Below, one piece after another: positions 11,139-24,988 of a stretch of DNA of 64,000 bases; the stretch's first letter is position 1; every line of letters starts with the position of its first letter. Both the position numbers and the translations under genes were made by a program. The stretch comes from Styela clava (lineage: Eukaryota > Chordata > Ascidiacea > Stolidobranchia > Styelidae), in contig NC_135262.1 in NCBI RefSeq assembly GCF_964204865.1, forward strand, positions 11,966,001 through 12,030,000, read 5' to 3'. Under the pieces are notes generated by a model. It had not been told where the DNA came from, ran no database searches, and saw only the letters and a list, made by a program, of their open reading frames with translations.

Positions 11139-14100
11139 ATACCCGGCGTCGAAGACAGACTTGCAACAGCTGCGCAGTATTGTTTTTCATTGGATCGACT
11201 TTTTATTTTTATCACGGTCTCATACATTTCGTTGTAATCCAAACTAATTCTATTTGTTGTGAATTTTTTTTTGTCTTTTAAGACTAATTAGTCACGTCAA
11301 ATGTTTTATAATTTTCGAAAGTTCGGTGCGCGTCTGATTCTGTCACTCGTCAAATGCAAACAAAAATTTTCAACTCAGCTTTTCATAAAGAGTATATTAG
11401 GCTGAAAACAAATTCGAAAATAATTATTGAAATACGAAAGAATTTTAAAACAGCAAGCTAGTCTAAACTCTTTGCTTATTGATTCTTCATAACCCTCGGA
11501 CAAATTGAAAAAATAATAATGTTTGCGTTGACAAGTATATGACAGTTATTTTTGAATTGGCCTATTAATCACAAACCTGAAATGCAAATTTATAAATTTT
11601 TCATCCCGTTCACCACAGAATAGCGAACAAAGAGAGTCAGCAGCTTAAAGTCAATATCAAGTATTTCACAAAGAGGCCTGTCTGGCAATAACAAATTATA
11701 TTTATTGTTTTTACGCTTTTATTGAAATTGCGAGCAATTAGACATCAGACGTATTAATGTTTTGCAATGCATAATATATATCTCACGAAGCACGCTATTC
11801 ACCGAAATTTAAATAAATACACTCCGAAGAACATGGAAGTAACAAGAAGCGTAGCTGCAGTTGTTAACATTTCCCTTCGAGCCTTTTTGATAATTGGCAT
11901 ATTCCACATCATGTCACTTAATTCACCGTTTCTATTAATGAACGGGAAAATTTTAGTGGGCATTGGTTTACCAAGAAACTCACACAGAGGCCTCCATCCG
12001 TTTTTGCAATTGTATATAAGAAGTCGATCTTTAGGACATTTCTAAATATAATATTAAAATAATGAAAATATTATTGCAACAATATGTTTAATGTTAAAAT
12101 ATTATTTAACTGAAAAAGACAAATTGCCCTTCTAGAATGGAAATACAGAGCATAGCACGTGGAATATATTAGCATATTTACATAAGTTACTGGTGCTGTT
12201 ATCTGCTTGAAAAAAAAACGATCGTGTCCACCATACATGTTTTAAACTATAGTTTTATTCATGCATGTGAAAGAAATGTTTTCTCATTTAAACTGTGGGC
12301 ACTAGGTTGTATTCTTGAAAAGACTTTCGCTTTGTGTATTTTCCGCAGTCTTGGCAGCCTTGCGATAAACATTTAATTTGGCAGTAGTGCAGTAGATTCA
12401 TATATGGTTGAATGATTTGTTTTTCTATCCAACATTTGATACTAATAATAATTAATTTCATGTAAGATTCCCATGCTTTATAACACTCAAGTTCTAATGA
12501 GCCAACTTGGCTGTCTAATCAATAATCTGGCATCCGTGAGTTTGCTCGCAGGTCGCCCTTTTATTTCTGTGATTTTAGTGAGCGCACCTCTGTCATTAAG
12601 GTCAGTAATTTTATTTATTTGTAAGTTCTATTTTTCGTGTTTGTTTTGTTTATTTATCTAATATTTGAAGTGATGGCCATATGAATAGATTAATTTGTGT
12701 GTATCTGCCGGAATAAACTGTCCAACTGATGACCTTTACTCCAGTAGTCAACGTCACAGCAACGAACGTTGAATGGTCTAATGTGGATCGAGCTTTTGAA
12801 GTGTTTTTGGTGTTACCCGCACATTGCATCGCACAATGGCACTCTATATTCGTAGTTGGTGATAGCACCAGTTATCACTTACGACCTATTTGCATGATCA
12901 TTTTGAAAATTCTTATCGAATTACAAATATTTTTTTCAGAATTCAGAAATAGAATTTAAAACGATCATTTCAACTTACGTGAAGTACATAAGCAATATGT
13001 TTTCTATAGGCCAGCTTGTAAGGAAGTGTCGGTGGAGCAACGTGGATAATATCAAAAATGGTTGGTGTTTTACATCCAAAAGCAAGCTTACCTACAAAAA
13101 AACACATTGAGATTTAGTATGAAGAGCATTATTTCAGTATGAAAATTAAAACCTTGTGTTATGAACAAGGTATGGATAAAAACGCTTTGTTTGTTTAATT
13201 GCTTTTGGCACATTGGGAGTAAACAAACTATTTGAATAATTTCAACTCATGTGGACAGTGTATAACTTTAGCATATAATTGTGCTATTAAACATGCATTA
13301 TAAAGTTTATCTAATATATTTTTCAACATTTGTTGAATCCAGAAGATTTTATTTATCTATTTTTATGCTCTTACATGGATGTGTCGCAAAATTGAAGAAC
13401 TTTCTCCAAGTTGACGAAAGAAATTGATAGTAGTAAGAATGCAATCCATTGAAAGAAAGTATTTGTTTTCTAATACTTTTGTACCAAATTTCATCATCAT
13501 CTCTTTTCATCAATATAATCTTAATTGAAAATGACTGAGATTTAATCAACACTTATTTTGTAAAAAAATAACATGGAAAGTTGAACATTTTTCTGGATTT
13601 CCATTGTAAGAAATGATCTGGAGATAAGTTGAAATTGCTCTCTATCATTCTAGCAATAAATCACAAGCAAAGTCGCTCTATCTTTGGGAAAGCAGATAAA
13701 GCCATTTTGCGAACTGAAGTTTCAAACCGTGATTCTTGTTTAAGTTTTCTATATCCTTGTTCATGCAATCTTTTTTTCCTAGTTTGCAAGACACTCCAAA
13801 TTGTCAGTCGTCTTTCTAAATTCTATCAATTCACTAAGGATGATAGATGAATCATTTTCACTTCTATATTAAATTGTCTGAAATAGATAATTAGTAGAAG
13901 CGTGAACAAAGTCAATTTGCTTAATTTCTTTAACATCACTCGAAATTCCTGTTCAGTACTCTCATTCCAAGTTGATAATTCTATGATAAAATATTTTATT
14001 TATGTTCAGATCGCTGATCTCGCGACTGACACTGATAACGCTACACCATTCCGTCCACATCGTTATTTACGAAACTTTATTAACGATCGAGCATGCTAGA

Positions 14101-14381
14101 ATACCATTAAATCTCTATTTACAACTGACCTTGGCATCTGGAAAAGCTTCCATCAATTCGTCCCAGAAGTAATAGGTTGGAGCATCCACCACTGCATCAA
14201 TATCTTTGTACATATGATGAAAGTCTTCTGAATTCCACCCTTCGGTTGCGCACTTTCTATAATGTTTTTCAAAATGAGTATATGCGTCTGGAAAGTCGTG
14301 TACCATATAACCAAGCTCTTCCAATGCAACATGCATAGACTTTGTTCCACATTTTGACATTCCTGCGCAAATTATCTTCAT
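11139..14381 (-). repeat. Inverted gene duplication, left arm
   Basis: This segment, with its gene on the minus strand, corresponds to 20,064-22,920 on the plus strand. Homology includes all four exons, the 3' UTR with its AATAAA, a stretch reading CCCTCGGACAA near 11,493 (reverse complement near 22,622), and the far end near 11,139/22,920. The arms are head to head with about 5.7 kb between them. Confidence 0.8.
11799..14381 (-). CDS. Sulfotransferase-like protein, gene 2 (minus)
   Basis: Predicted 250-aa paralog of gene 1. Minus-strand exons are 14381-14130, 13519-13375, 13091-12979 and 12041-11799 (252, 145, 113 and 243 bp). The nucleotide-binding loop reads MKIICAGMSKCGTKSMH. Exon 2 gives IILMKRDDDEIWYKSI. 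Exon 4 gives KCPKDRLLIYNCKNGW and ends in a hydrophobic tail (TLLVTSMFFGVYLF) then KFR and the stop. Every intron has GT..AG ends and the frame is intact, so I expect a working gene. AATAAA lies at 11723-11718. Its closest relative is the plus-strand gene at 20,064, with which it forms a head-to-head inverted pair. Confidence 0.87.
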
Positions 14382-15122
14382 TTTCTACTTTCACAATATT
14401 GTCACCACTGAAAATGTTTATTTTATTATCACTCTTGACAAACACCGAGTGGTATAATAGTTTTGGTAGTTATAGCTACATTCAATTGTACTAAAATTAT
14501 TAGAAAATCCGGAATAAATGATAAAAGATAAGTATATATTACGTGACCTTGGAAATTTGAATTTTGCTTCATGATCAGCTCCTGTTTTAGAAAATAAGAT
14601 AAGAACCTAAAAATCTTACAGTACTTTCTTAACAAGTACCAGCTGGTGATAAGTAAAACTAATTGCCGGTTTTGTTTCATTTTCCTGGTAAATCAGTATT
14701 AATTTGAAATTGTAATGATTCCGATGTTGTGTGTTTTGACATAAACGAAGCTGATAAGTAGTAGGATATTTTCAGTCTGACGGTTGTTGATTGTGTAATT
14801 CAAAATGCCTGGGATACAGAATTACCTTGTATTGAAATTATTAATTACAGAAAGTATATTTCATTTCTTTTAATTAATTGCGCATCCATCAAATCTTCTA
14901 ATATTATGACATTCATTATATCCATGTTTTATCAGAATCTTTGTAACTTGACTCAAATATGGCCTACTCCGACAATTTCTGTTTTCAACGTTCTATACTC
15001 AATCTAATATTGTATAACAAAACACTGCCAATTTTTAATTGTTACTAAACACTGTAATTTTCTTGGTGAACGCACTATTGTTGGTGCTAAACTTCAAGAT
15101 CGGTAATGCAAGCTGAGCTTAG
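14382..15122. other. Intergenic, 5' flank of gene 2
   Basis: AT-rich, no gene or repeat recognised. It contains the upstream region of the minus-strand sulfotransferase gene. Confidence 0.5.
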
Positions 15123-15262
15123 TTAAGCGTGGGTAAATTTCACATAATTCGATTTAAAATCGTCATATACTTTTGGGATTCCATGTTCTTCGAACCAGAA
15201 TTCCTCTAAAGCAGAATGCATATTTTTCGATCCATGTTTATTTGTGCACATATCAACTTCAT
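15123..15262 (-). pseudogene. Decayed sulfotransferase exon 1
   Basis: On the minus strand an ATG at 15262 begins a sequence clearly related to sulfotransferase exon 1. The beginning is frameshifted relative to the rest. The downstream frame then reads KNMHSALEEFWFEEHG and KVYDDFKSNYVKF before a stop at about 15,123, well short of the exon's usual 84 codons. No later exons are visible downstream. It is a pseudogene fragment of the same family as the flanking genes. Confidence 0.8.
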
Positions 15263-16329
15263 TTTTTGTCGTCTTACTCATACAGTCAACCGCAAGTAAT
15301 CTCAAAAAAGTATAGTAGCTAACCACAATTCAACTGTATCTAACCCAGGTTGAACACAGTTCAACTCTTTGACCTAATATTTATTTAAAATCGTGATCCA
15401 ATATGTAAGTTAAATATTTGAACGTCAGCAGAACTTTAATCAATCATTAACAAACCCTCGACATAATCATATGCTTATATTTCCGAGGCGAAGCACAAGC
15501 GCTGCCGCTCGCACAAAGTTATTTAAATTTTAGCTTATTGAATTTATCGATTATAAGCCAAAATCTAAATCCATCTATCTGAATAAGTTTTTTGGTAGAA
15601 GTAATCTCTAAGTCTAGAGCGTAATAGAAGCATATTACTAATAAAGCTGACAAAAAATTTCAGTAGCCATATGACCGAGCTAGGCCTCTGTTTGGACATT
15701 TTGCACATACATTGAGTATTATACATTACACAGTGTAATATTCATATTCATTCTATACCATTTAAAATTTGGTCATTTTTTATTTAGCTTAAATGAAGAG
15801 GGATCGATGCATTCGTCGTTTAAATGAGATTAAAAGCATAGTGAAATTATGGGACTTTTGATGACTTTCAAATCAGCATTCAAGAAAATATTCTAATGCT
15901 TAGTGTTTAAGCTTTCATAAACAAAGATTGATCTGACAATTTTTTTAATAAATCACTTCTTACCAGCATTACATCTTGCCTCACATCTTCCAAACTAGAG
16001 ATTCAATTAATCAAGTTTATTTTTTCCAATCAGTGAAAAATAAATAAATAACACAGGCACGAATTACAAGAAAATAATAAAGTACACAGCTTTACTGGGG
16101 AAGGGAAGTTACGGGGAACCAAAAATGGTTATCAAGCAGCGACACCCGAAGTACCACTGTTATTATTGGATGAACAATTAATAAGGTGAACACTAAACAC
16201 AATAAATTAGGTGAACACTAAAAACATATACGTTGAACACTTGAGATTTGGGAAAAAATTATAGAGCATGAACATAGCAGCAATACAATAATAATATAAC
16301 TTGAATACGTAAGGAAGTAAACCTCTTTT
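15263..16329. other. Intergenic
   Basis: I see no gene, repeat or mobile element in this stretch. Confidence 0.4.
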
Positions 16330-16789
16330 TTCATCTATCCATAGCCATTAAGTAGATGAATTTTTAATTTTAACTAAATGTTGCGAGTGAGTATTCTTTA
16401 ATATTAGACGGAATTTTTCCCAAAATTAGAATGCCTTAAATCCTTTTTGTAACACTCCTTGTTGCATGACTATGGATGGTTGCAATTTTTGTAAAAAAGT
16501 TATGAAATATAGGGGGTAGCATATGATTTTCAAAGCGATACATAAATTTGGCAAAAGCTTTCAGTTGTAAAACTCCACACTGCTTGTATAAGAGTGAGTT
16601 ATGAACATGCTGTGAATCTGCAGATAGCATGCAGCGAATTGCCTTGTTATGCAGAATTACTAGTGGTTTTAGCCTAGTTTTATTAGTTCCTTCCCAACTT
16701 ATAATGCCATATTTCAGATGAGAGTATATAAGACTATAGTATACAATTTTTATTGCATCGATACCGAGGATTCTAAGTAATTTATACAA
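16330..16789 (-). mobile_element. 3' fragment of a non-LTR retrotransposon
   Basis: A 117-codon minus-strand frame (16789-16436) reads like the region after the reverse transcriptase catalytic core of CR1/Daphne-like LINEs. Landmarks are YYSLIYSHLKYGIISWEG, LVILHNKAIRCM, LKAFAKFMYRFENHMLP and IHSHATRS. Past its stop, another frame continues with IPSNIKEYSLATF, the usual family ending, so it has decayed by indels and stops. The 5' part is missing, as is normal for 5'-truncated LINE copies. Confidence 0.75.
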
Positions 16790-18109
16790 TATTCCGAGTG
16801 ATTGTGAAACTAGAGGCTACCATAGCTTAAAAAACAAAATCCCTGACAAAATTTAAAGATCCACTTTGACCAATTTCGCAGCCAAAGCATTTATATCATG
16901 GTATAAATTCACGATGCATCCAAAGTAAACTAGCTGCCGTCGCTATTTCGTGTTTATATAATAAATAGGAACAAAACCAAGGGTGCGACCAAAATACAGA
17001 CAATTCAAGACATATGTGACATCACAATCATCTGAATGCGATGCAATCTGTGTTGCATAACAAAGCCTGCATGTGACAGAAAAACATCTCTGATAAAATA
17101 TATTTTGTGGATGCGCAATATCCTAAAACTCCAGGATTTGCAGCAGGGATTCAATGTACTCAAAAATTTCTGACATTTATACACTTTAAAATATTTTTCC
17201 CTGACGCAAATTTGACAATCAAAACCTGACGTATGGCAACCCTAAACTAGATATTTATGAATTTTAAGTAGCATAGCATCTAATTATATGGCTATTCTTG
17301 TTATCGTTGTCAATGCAGTGAAGATCGGGTTCCTTGTACTGTATAGGCGATATATTCCAGAATGCATTGGCTCGGCTTTTCTTTAAAAGCTATATATATA
17401 GAACCATTTAGGTCAGCAATTTTAAGTGCTCAATATCTTGACGAAATTTATTCTGTTCTGAATTTTTCTAAAATATAATAATCAAAGTCTGGGACATTCT
17501 CATTAGCCATGAACCATGCCAAATATTGTTTGGCAATAGACAGAAGTGGCAGACAGGAGATTTGGTTCAGTTGATAGACAGTGAAATTTCTGATATAGGC
17601 ACTATCAGTTGAAAGAACAGGAAACCTCCGTGATGGCCATAATTCCTAAATGGGGTGTGTTAGGAGGAAACAACATAATAACAAGACGATCCATAGTTAC
17701 AATTCATGTCCCATAAAATAGGCAATTGAATAAACTTATTAATATCTCTGTTTATTAGTGAAATGCACAATACAATATAATTTTGTGACAGTATTATATA
17801 ATAGTTATGTATGTTCGATAATATCATAAATTTTTCAAATCGTGATATTAAAAACTTTTGTTGAATCTTCGTTTTTTCAACATCCCACATAATTCTAATA
17901 ACTAACTTTGTCCTATATTTTTTAAATCAGCATGCTCAAATTTTTGTTTGTCATCAAAATCTTCGTTTCTGCTTATTTAAATTGTAAAGTTTCAAAAGTT
18001 CAATATATATTTATATGACTACTAAACAATTAAAAGTTCAATCCTTTTAGTTTACTTGCTATAAAAACATAGCCAGAAAATTTGCATCTCCCATTGGAAA
18101 ATCAGATTT
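16790..18109. other. Intergenic
   Basis: AT-rich sequence without recognisable genes. Part of it may be old LINE sequence, but I cannot support this. Confidence 0.35.
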
Positions 18110-19470
18110 ATGATCCAAACCTGTAGCCTAGTGGTTCCGTGTCTTTGAATATGGGGCCCGGAGTATTTTTTCTCCTCGTTTGAATAATTTCAAGATCGAA
18201 AACGTTATAGATAGTGACCTGTCCACAGAAATAGTCATGAAATGACGTCTTCAGCATCGCATTCCATCTTGAGGGGAATTTCTTTGTATTCCTTCGTTTT
18301 CGAGGATTAAATACAGAAAAATTACTTTGTATTTGGTATAGTTCACTAATAGCGTTTAGTTTATTATTATTATTATATTAAATATTTAAAATGTAGTACC
18401 TATATGTTTTTCTACATTACTGAAAACTGAAAACGATAGTTTTAATCATTTTCCAAACTTATGCGATATGATGAGATTGTACCATCATATGACGTTGTAT
18501 TATTTTTTTAATGACTAGCTTATCACTTAATGGAATATTCATTACTTAGTAAAATTACCAATTATTTCGGCCACCCAAATCCTGAAAGCAAAATGTTTCT
18601 ATTTTACACACATATAAATTACCCCAAATAATTATTTCTTTTTTATATCCATATGTTGAAAAATGTATTGGATACCACTTTAATATTGACAATTCAACAC
18701 TCCAGTCAAACACTTAGTTGCTTTGAAGAGAGTCTAGTACTTTTGTACAATACAATTCAGCTGGTCTTTATATTTAAGCTGTTCTGGTAGCATTGGGTTT
18801 GTGGTGTTATTCCTACCTATGCTGTACTTAATAGTGCAGCATAATATTTTTCACATGATCTATTGCATAATCATGTCTTACCTGCGTTACATCATCTTTA
18901 TGTTTACGTCATATGTTCCACGTAATATAAGAAATTACGTTAACGCACGATGGAAACTACCCATATCTTCAATAATCAAAAGAGTAAGCATAAATATAAG
19001 CTTTATTTATTTGAAAGCTCGTTTATGCGGTCAATATCTCTATTTCGCCACGTCCATTAATTTTTGGTCAGGTATAAATATGAATTGGATATGAAAATAC
19101 ATTCAAAGCTAAAAAGCTTTTGACTCAGAGAGTTGCAATATTTTTTCGTATGTACCCGTTTCGCACTTTCGTACTTCGTTCGTACTGATTTTGTACACGG
19201 AATATTTATGGGGATTTTATGCCAAAAAGCAATGTCAACATTGTGCCACAAAATTTTAAATTTCGTTTTTGCATATGCGATGTCAACATTTAAAAACACC
19301 ATGAGACTTCTCACATGTTCAATTTCTATTAATCATCCTTTAAATTCCCTCTCTAAATGAAATATTTTATTTAAAAAAATATTGATATATGACAGGATGT
19401 TAAGTTATGGAGTTTCCGAGATGATTTATTCTTTAAAAACCCAAGGTCGTTCGTAATATATATACATAAA
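18110..19470 (+). repeat. Orphan copy of the WAP-gene upstream region
   Basis: This stretch matches, in reverse, the region upstream of the minus-strand WAP genes (about 55,190 down to 53,900, and 44,250 down to 40,010 without its transposon). Shared landmarks are AATAGTGCAGCA, GTTACATCATC, CGTCATATGTTCCACGTAAT and GACAGGATGTTAAGTTATGG. Homology stops at the TATA-box position near 19,460, and no WAP exon follows. It is a relic of a third WAP locus whose gene was lost, or an upstream region copied alone. Confidence 0.7.
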
Positions 19471-20063
19471 TATAAATATTCAGTCTGTAGAATATAAATA
19501 TAGATCGTATTGTATATCACCACGCTTCAGTAACCCCAGCACAAAGTTGCGATTCGTGCAAAAATACCAAAATTACGAACGCGTTCAGCCGAGCAATACA
19601 TAGTTGTAAAATATCCCTAGGCTCTTTATACTCTTCGAATTTCATTATATTCAGTTATTGTAATGCTAAATATTATGCTTCGAAAAATGCTTATTCTAGC
19701 AGTTCTGCGTTTCAATAGAAAGACAAGATGAAGATCATGGACGATCAGGATGTTTAGCACTTACAATATTAATTCAACAATAAAATGATAGTGTTTAGTA
19801 ATCCACGAACAATGACAGTGTTGTGTCATACAATATTGAAATGAGTATAAAATGTACGGAAATTGTTAGATTATGTATCAAGTTTGAGTCGAATTATAAA
19901 GATTGTGACAAAACATAGGTTCAAAAAGAATGAATGCCATAATAATAAAAAAATTGTTAGGTGCGCAATTGACAGAAAATGCAATATACTTTCCGCAATT
20001 AATGCTTTCATAATACAAAATATATATTTTCAGCGATGACATACATCATAGTGAAATTAGAAA

Positions 20064-22257
20064 ATGAAAATAATATGCGCAGGAATGTCAAAATGTGGAA
20101 CAAAGTCTGTGCATGTTGCATTGGAAGAGCTTGGTTATATGGTATACGACTTCCCAGACGCATATACTCATTTTGAAAAAGATTATAAAAAGTGCGCAAC
20201 CGAAGGGTGGAATTCAGAAGACTTTCATTGTATGTACAAAGATATTGATGCAGTGGTGGATAGTCCAACCTATTACTTCTGGGAAGAATTAATGGAAGCT
20301 TTTCCGAAAGCCAAGGTGAGTTGTAAATAGAAAATTAACGTTATTCTAGCAAGTTGGTAAGAATATCATCTGAACTATATTGTTGCAAGAGATCAGCAAT
20401 ACGGACATTTTATAATAAAAATAAATTTGGAAATCATTAAATATTTTCTTCCTAAAATTGAGTAATATAATCGAAGCGTGATAAGCTACAACTTGAACCC
20501 AACGTCTGCCAAACGTCTGTTCTTTTCAATTTGGCAATATATCAACTAGAACATAGTATTATCAATTCATCAACATGAAATTAGTACCGACAAGAATTGC
20601 AACTGGTTTTGACGAAAATATGCATATGGACTTTCCTTAACGCCTCTATGAATTTGCCTATTTAATACAATTTAATATAGCAGTCGAAATGAATCATCCA
20701 TCATCCATAATTGCTTTGGATAACAAAGGACGACTAACATTTTAGAGTGTCTTCTCAAGCTTGGCAATCTAAGTTGCATATCCAAGGATATGGAAAACTT
20801 CAACAAGAGTCGAGGTTTGAAACTTTAGTTCGCAAAGAGGTCTTTAGCTGTTTTAAGTAATAAATAACTGTCGCATGTAAAACTGTCAAATTCGAAATCA
20901 TACGAGTGGTATTGCTCGAAGAAATACCATAGGCTTTGCTTCGGGTTTGTAAGTACTAAATTGTTGAGGTTGAAAATTGAAGATTTGAACACTTTAACTT
21001 AACAAATAGTGTAAAAATTTGTTGCTTCAATAAGAGGAAGCAATTTCAATTCTTCCCATTTTTATTTTTGTACAAAACTATGTGTAAACCAAATTTCAAC
21101 TAATTTTAATCAAAGTTATATTGATGACAAGAGATGATGATGAAATTTGGTACAAAAGTATTAGAAAACAACTACTTGCTTTCAATGGGTTGCATTCTTA
21201 CTACTATCAATTTCTTTCGTCAACTTGGAGAAACTTCTTCAATTTTGCAAAACATACGTGTAAGAGCATAAAAGTAGTTGAATGAAATCATCTAGATTAA
21301 CCAAATGTTGAAAATTGTAATAACAAATTTTGAATCTATATGTTTGCTCAAAACCATAGTTAAGTGCCAGACATTGTCAACATTGGTTGAAAATAATTAG
21401 CTAGTTTTTAGCAATAAAACAAACAAATATTATATTTATACCTTGTTCATACCACAAAATTTTAATTTTCATATTGAAATATTGCTCTTCATACTGAATC
21501 TCAATGTAGCTTTCGTTGTAGGTATGCTTGCTTTTGGACCGAAATCACCAACCATTTTTGATATTATCTACGGTGCTCCACCGACACTTCCTTACAAGCT
21601 GGCCTATAGAAAACATATTGCTCATGTAGTGCACGTGAGTAAAAATGATTGTTTTTAAATTTTATTGGCGAATTTCTGAAAAAAATTGAAACTTTATATG
21701 GAATTTCTAAACGATCATGCGAATATGTGTACAAAAATTACGATGATTTCAAAATAAAATGAACCCAACCCAACAAGTGTGAGTAGTAATTATAATTTGA
21801 TAAGTTGTGACACATCTAAGACATATATACTAGACGAGACCATTTATATTCAAGCAGATAACAACAACAATAACTTATATATGATATTCCACATGCTGTG
21901 CTCTAAATTTTAATTCTAGAAGGATAATTTGACCTATTCTGGGCAAATATTATTTTAACTTTGAATATATTAATGCATAATCTTTTTATCATTATATTTT
22001 ATTATTAAATTTAGAGATGCCCTAAAGATAGACTTCTTATTTACAATTGCAAAAATGAATGGGAGCCTCTGTGTGAATTTCTCGGTAAATCAAAGCCTAC
22101 TAAAACATTTCCGTGGATAAATAAAAACGGTGAATTAAGTAACATGATATGGAATATGCCAATTATCAAACGAGCTCGAAGGGAAATGTTGACAACTGCA
22201 GCTACGCTTCTTGTTGGTTTTACGTTATTTGGAGTGTATTTATCTAAGTTTCGATGA
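20064..22257 (+). CDS. Sulfotransferase-like protein, gene 3, with altered intron 1 junction
   Basis: Paralog of the minus-strand gene at 11,799. Exons: 20064-20315, about 21116-21259, 21522-21634 and 22015-22257. Exon 1 starts MKIICAGMSKCGTKSVH, exon 2 holds ILMTRDDDEIWYKSI, exon 4 ends in a hydrophobic tail then SKFR. The oddity is at intron 1. The only AG at the expected acceptor (21114-21115) leaves exon 2 one base short (144 instead of 145 bp). With the usual donor (20316) this would shift the frame to an early TGA. A GT four bases further downstream (20320) would restore the frame and add one residue. So this is either a gene with a shifted donor or a recent pseudogene. AATAAA lies at 22333. 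Confidence 0.72.
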
Positions 22258-22920
22258 GTAGAGTGTTTCATGAGCTGTATTTTATACATTGCAATACATC
22301 AATACTTGAGATGTCTAATTGCTCGCAATTTTAATAAAAGCATGAAAAATATATAAATATAATTTGTTTTTACCAAGTAAACATCTCTGTGAAGTACTTG
22401 GTACTGATTTAAAGCTGATGTTCTCTTCTCGTTATTCTGTAGTGAACGCCATATAAAATTTAGAAAACTTGCATTTTAGGCCTGTGGTTTAATAGCTTAT
22501 AAAGAAGATGGTGCAGACGCTCAAATCCTGAAAAAAATTTCACGCGTTTTTGTTAGCCTGATTCAAAAATAAATGTCAAACTTGGCAAACAAACTTTTTT
22601 TTAAAGTTCAGCAAGATGTTGTCCGAGGGTTATAAATAATCAATAAGCAAAGAGTTTAGTCCTTGCTTATGCATTTGTGAAAAAATGCTTGGTAGAAACA
22701 GAGGCACCCCACAAGTTTTGGGAATTAGAAGAAAAAAATGGCGTGGACAACTATCACTAAAATGCAAGAGGAAATTTACAATAAAATTATTATAAAATAT
22801 AAATTGTTGGATTACAATTAAATTTATGAGATTGACATTATACCGGAAACTAAATATAATGTCGACATAATAATAAACAATACTGCACGTATATGCAAGA
22901 CTGTCTCCAACGCCAAGTAT
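20064..22920 (+). repeat. Inverted gene duplication, right arm
   Basis: Plus-strand partner of 11,139-14,381. Exon sequences, intron edges, 3' UTR and distal flank all align with the left arm in reverse orientation. Divergence is clearly higher than between blocks A and B, so this inversion-duplication is older. Confidence 0.8.
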
Positions 22921-24988
22921 GCAATCTGTATATATTCTGGAGAAACATACCTTTTATGCAATTCGTCCTAGATTAGGAAAGTTTGGGGTACAATAGAACT
23001 TTAACAGAAATTCAGTTGTGAATAAAATATAGAAAATTTTCATATTCTTGTACTAGTTATTGAGAAATTTATGGGTTTTGTTTTTGGGTCAGTCACCCTT
23101 TATGTTAATTAATAAAATAGACTCACAATCAAACTTCGAAAGTGAATATTGAACGCTCAGATTTATAAAAAGCATTCTTGAGATCAAAAGACATACATAG
23201 ATTTGAAAATACTAATGGAGAAATCATTCAAAATTAATTGAATATTTTCATCGCGGACTTGAGTGATGGAATAATTAGACAAGTATTGGCAAACTACACC
23301 CGACCACCAACGACTGGTATTCGCCCGTTTCTTTAGGACCAGAATATACTTAAGACACGATATAAAATTATGCCTGTGTCAGATAATTTACCATCAATGA
23401 CCAATGTCATTGTAGAATTATACTCTGCATATTTCGGGTTTTACCCACCAATAAAAATAACCACTACTTAGCAATCTAATATCGGTGAGATTCTTCAGTT
23501 GATCCCAAAACAAGATACGTGTTCCTATGGTTTTTATGTCAAGCAACGTGTACAACGCGAAGTAATTCAAATTAAAGTAGTATTATAATACTCATATTCA
23601 GCCAATCTTACCAGTATATGTGGGCAAATAATATTGGCATAAACTATAAATAAAATACATATGCACTAAATGAAGTTATATTGAACCAAGTGAAATAAAT
23701 TTCGCTTACCTCATATATAGTATATGCATATCACTTGGCTATACGCATATCAATTCTATTAGAAATTGTAGTATAGTTTATAAACAGAAAATGATCAAAA
23801 TGGTTAGTCCAAATCAGTGCTGTGAAGTTGAGAAAATTATACAATTGACTCCGACTTTAAATCCCGAATTAAAAATACGTTAATTTTCCGACCCAGAATA
23901 CTAAAATGATTTCTAGACTAAATCAAATTTTGATAATGAAATTGTTGAATTATGCAAGTCTTCTTCAGTATTAAAAATCCTAAGTTAACTTAATTATACT
24001 TTTTGTAAAAATTTCGACTTTGATTATTACAATTGAAAGTCTGAAATTCTGACTCGACTCAATAAAAATTAAACATTTCGATTCCGGGTTCCGACTCCCG
24101 AGAGTTTACGACTCCGGCTCAAATGAAGAAAGTTTAATATCGATTTCGCAATTCTGGCCTCACGCGATAGTTTTAGCTTTCACCACCACCATTTTCCCCC
24201 TTCCGGAAACACTACAACAGACAAACAATTAATCAAGCAAACGAAAATTGTAAGCAACAAATATCTTTAATAAAAAAAGTTAACATTTTGAAAGTGTGCC
24301 TCACTCAATACCGGAATTGCTTTGATCATTTTCAATTTCATGAACTGAAAAGCATATACTAGTAAATTGGCTTAGCCTGAATTAAATATTTAATCATTCG
24401 CAATACATTTTGAAATAATATTCTCGAATATGTAATATCAAAGACGTTCAAATTCGATCATATTCAATAGAGATTCGAACAAGTTTATAGAAATGGTCTT
24501 GGTAAATATGCATAATAGATTTGGTAAATGTTGTTTTGATTTATTTTCTATAGGGTCACAAGTTGAGTAAAAATACACATTTTTAAATCAAACTGTTCTG
24601 CACTATTGTTAATTTTCAATCAATTCAAATATTAGTGTTTTTTGTTCTGGACAGTATGACAGCAGTCATGAACATGTAATTGCTGAATTAATTGATACCC
24701 GTGATTTCAAAGCCATATTTGTCAAACTACAATTTATTAACGGAGCAACATCACCCCTTTTTTCCCAGTCCCCAGCTTATCTTGATTTAGTAATCAGATA
24801 CTAACGTTTCAAAGCTAGAGCTGTAGAGAGGGCATATTGTACTGTATTTCCATTTCTGGATTTTCCGGTTTACGGATAAATTGGAAATTGGATAAACTGG
24901 AAACTGAAATCAAGCTCTGGCTGGGTTAAGTATCCACAGACGTAACATGGATAACATGGATTCGTCGGTGAATCAGTTTATCGACACC
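22258..24988. other. Intergenic
   Basis: The first ~660 bp belong to the inverted duplication (3' flank of gene 3). Beyond that I see no gene, and no element with recognisable ends, up to the start of block A. Confidence 0.4.

Noticed and set aside
11767-12045. 92-codon plus-strand ORF
   Set aside because: It is the antisense shadow of sulfotransferase gene 2 exon 4. The same holds for the minus-strand frame at 22,041-22,289 over gene 3 exon 4.
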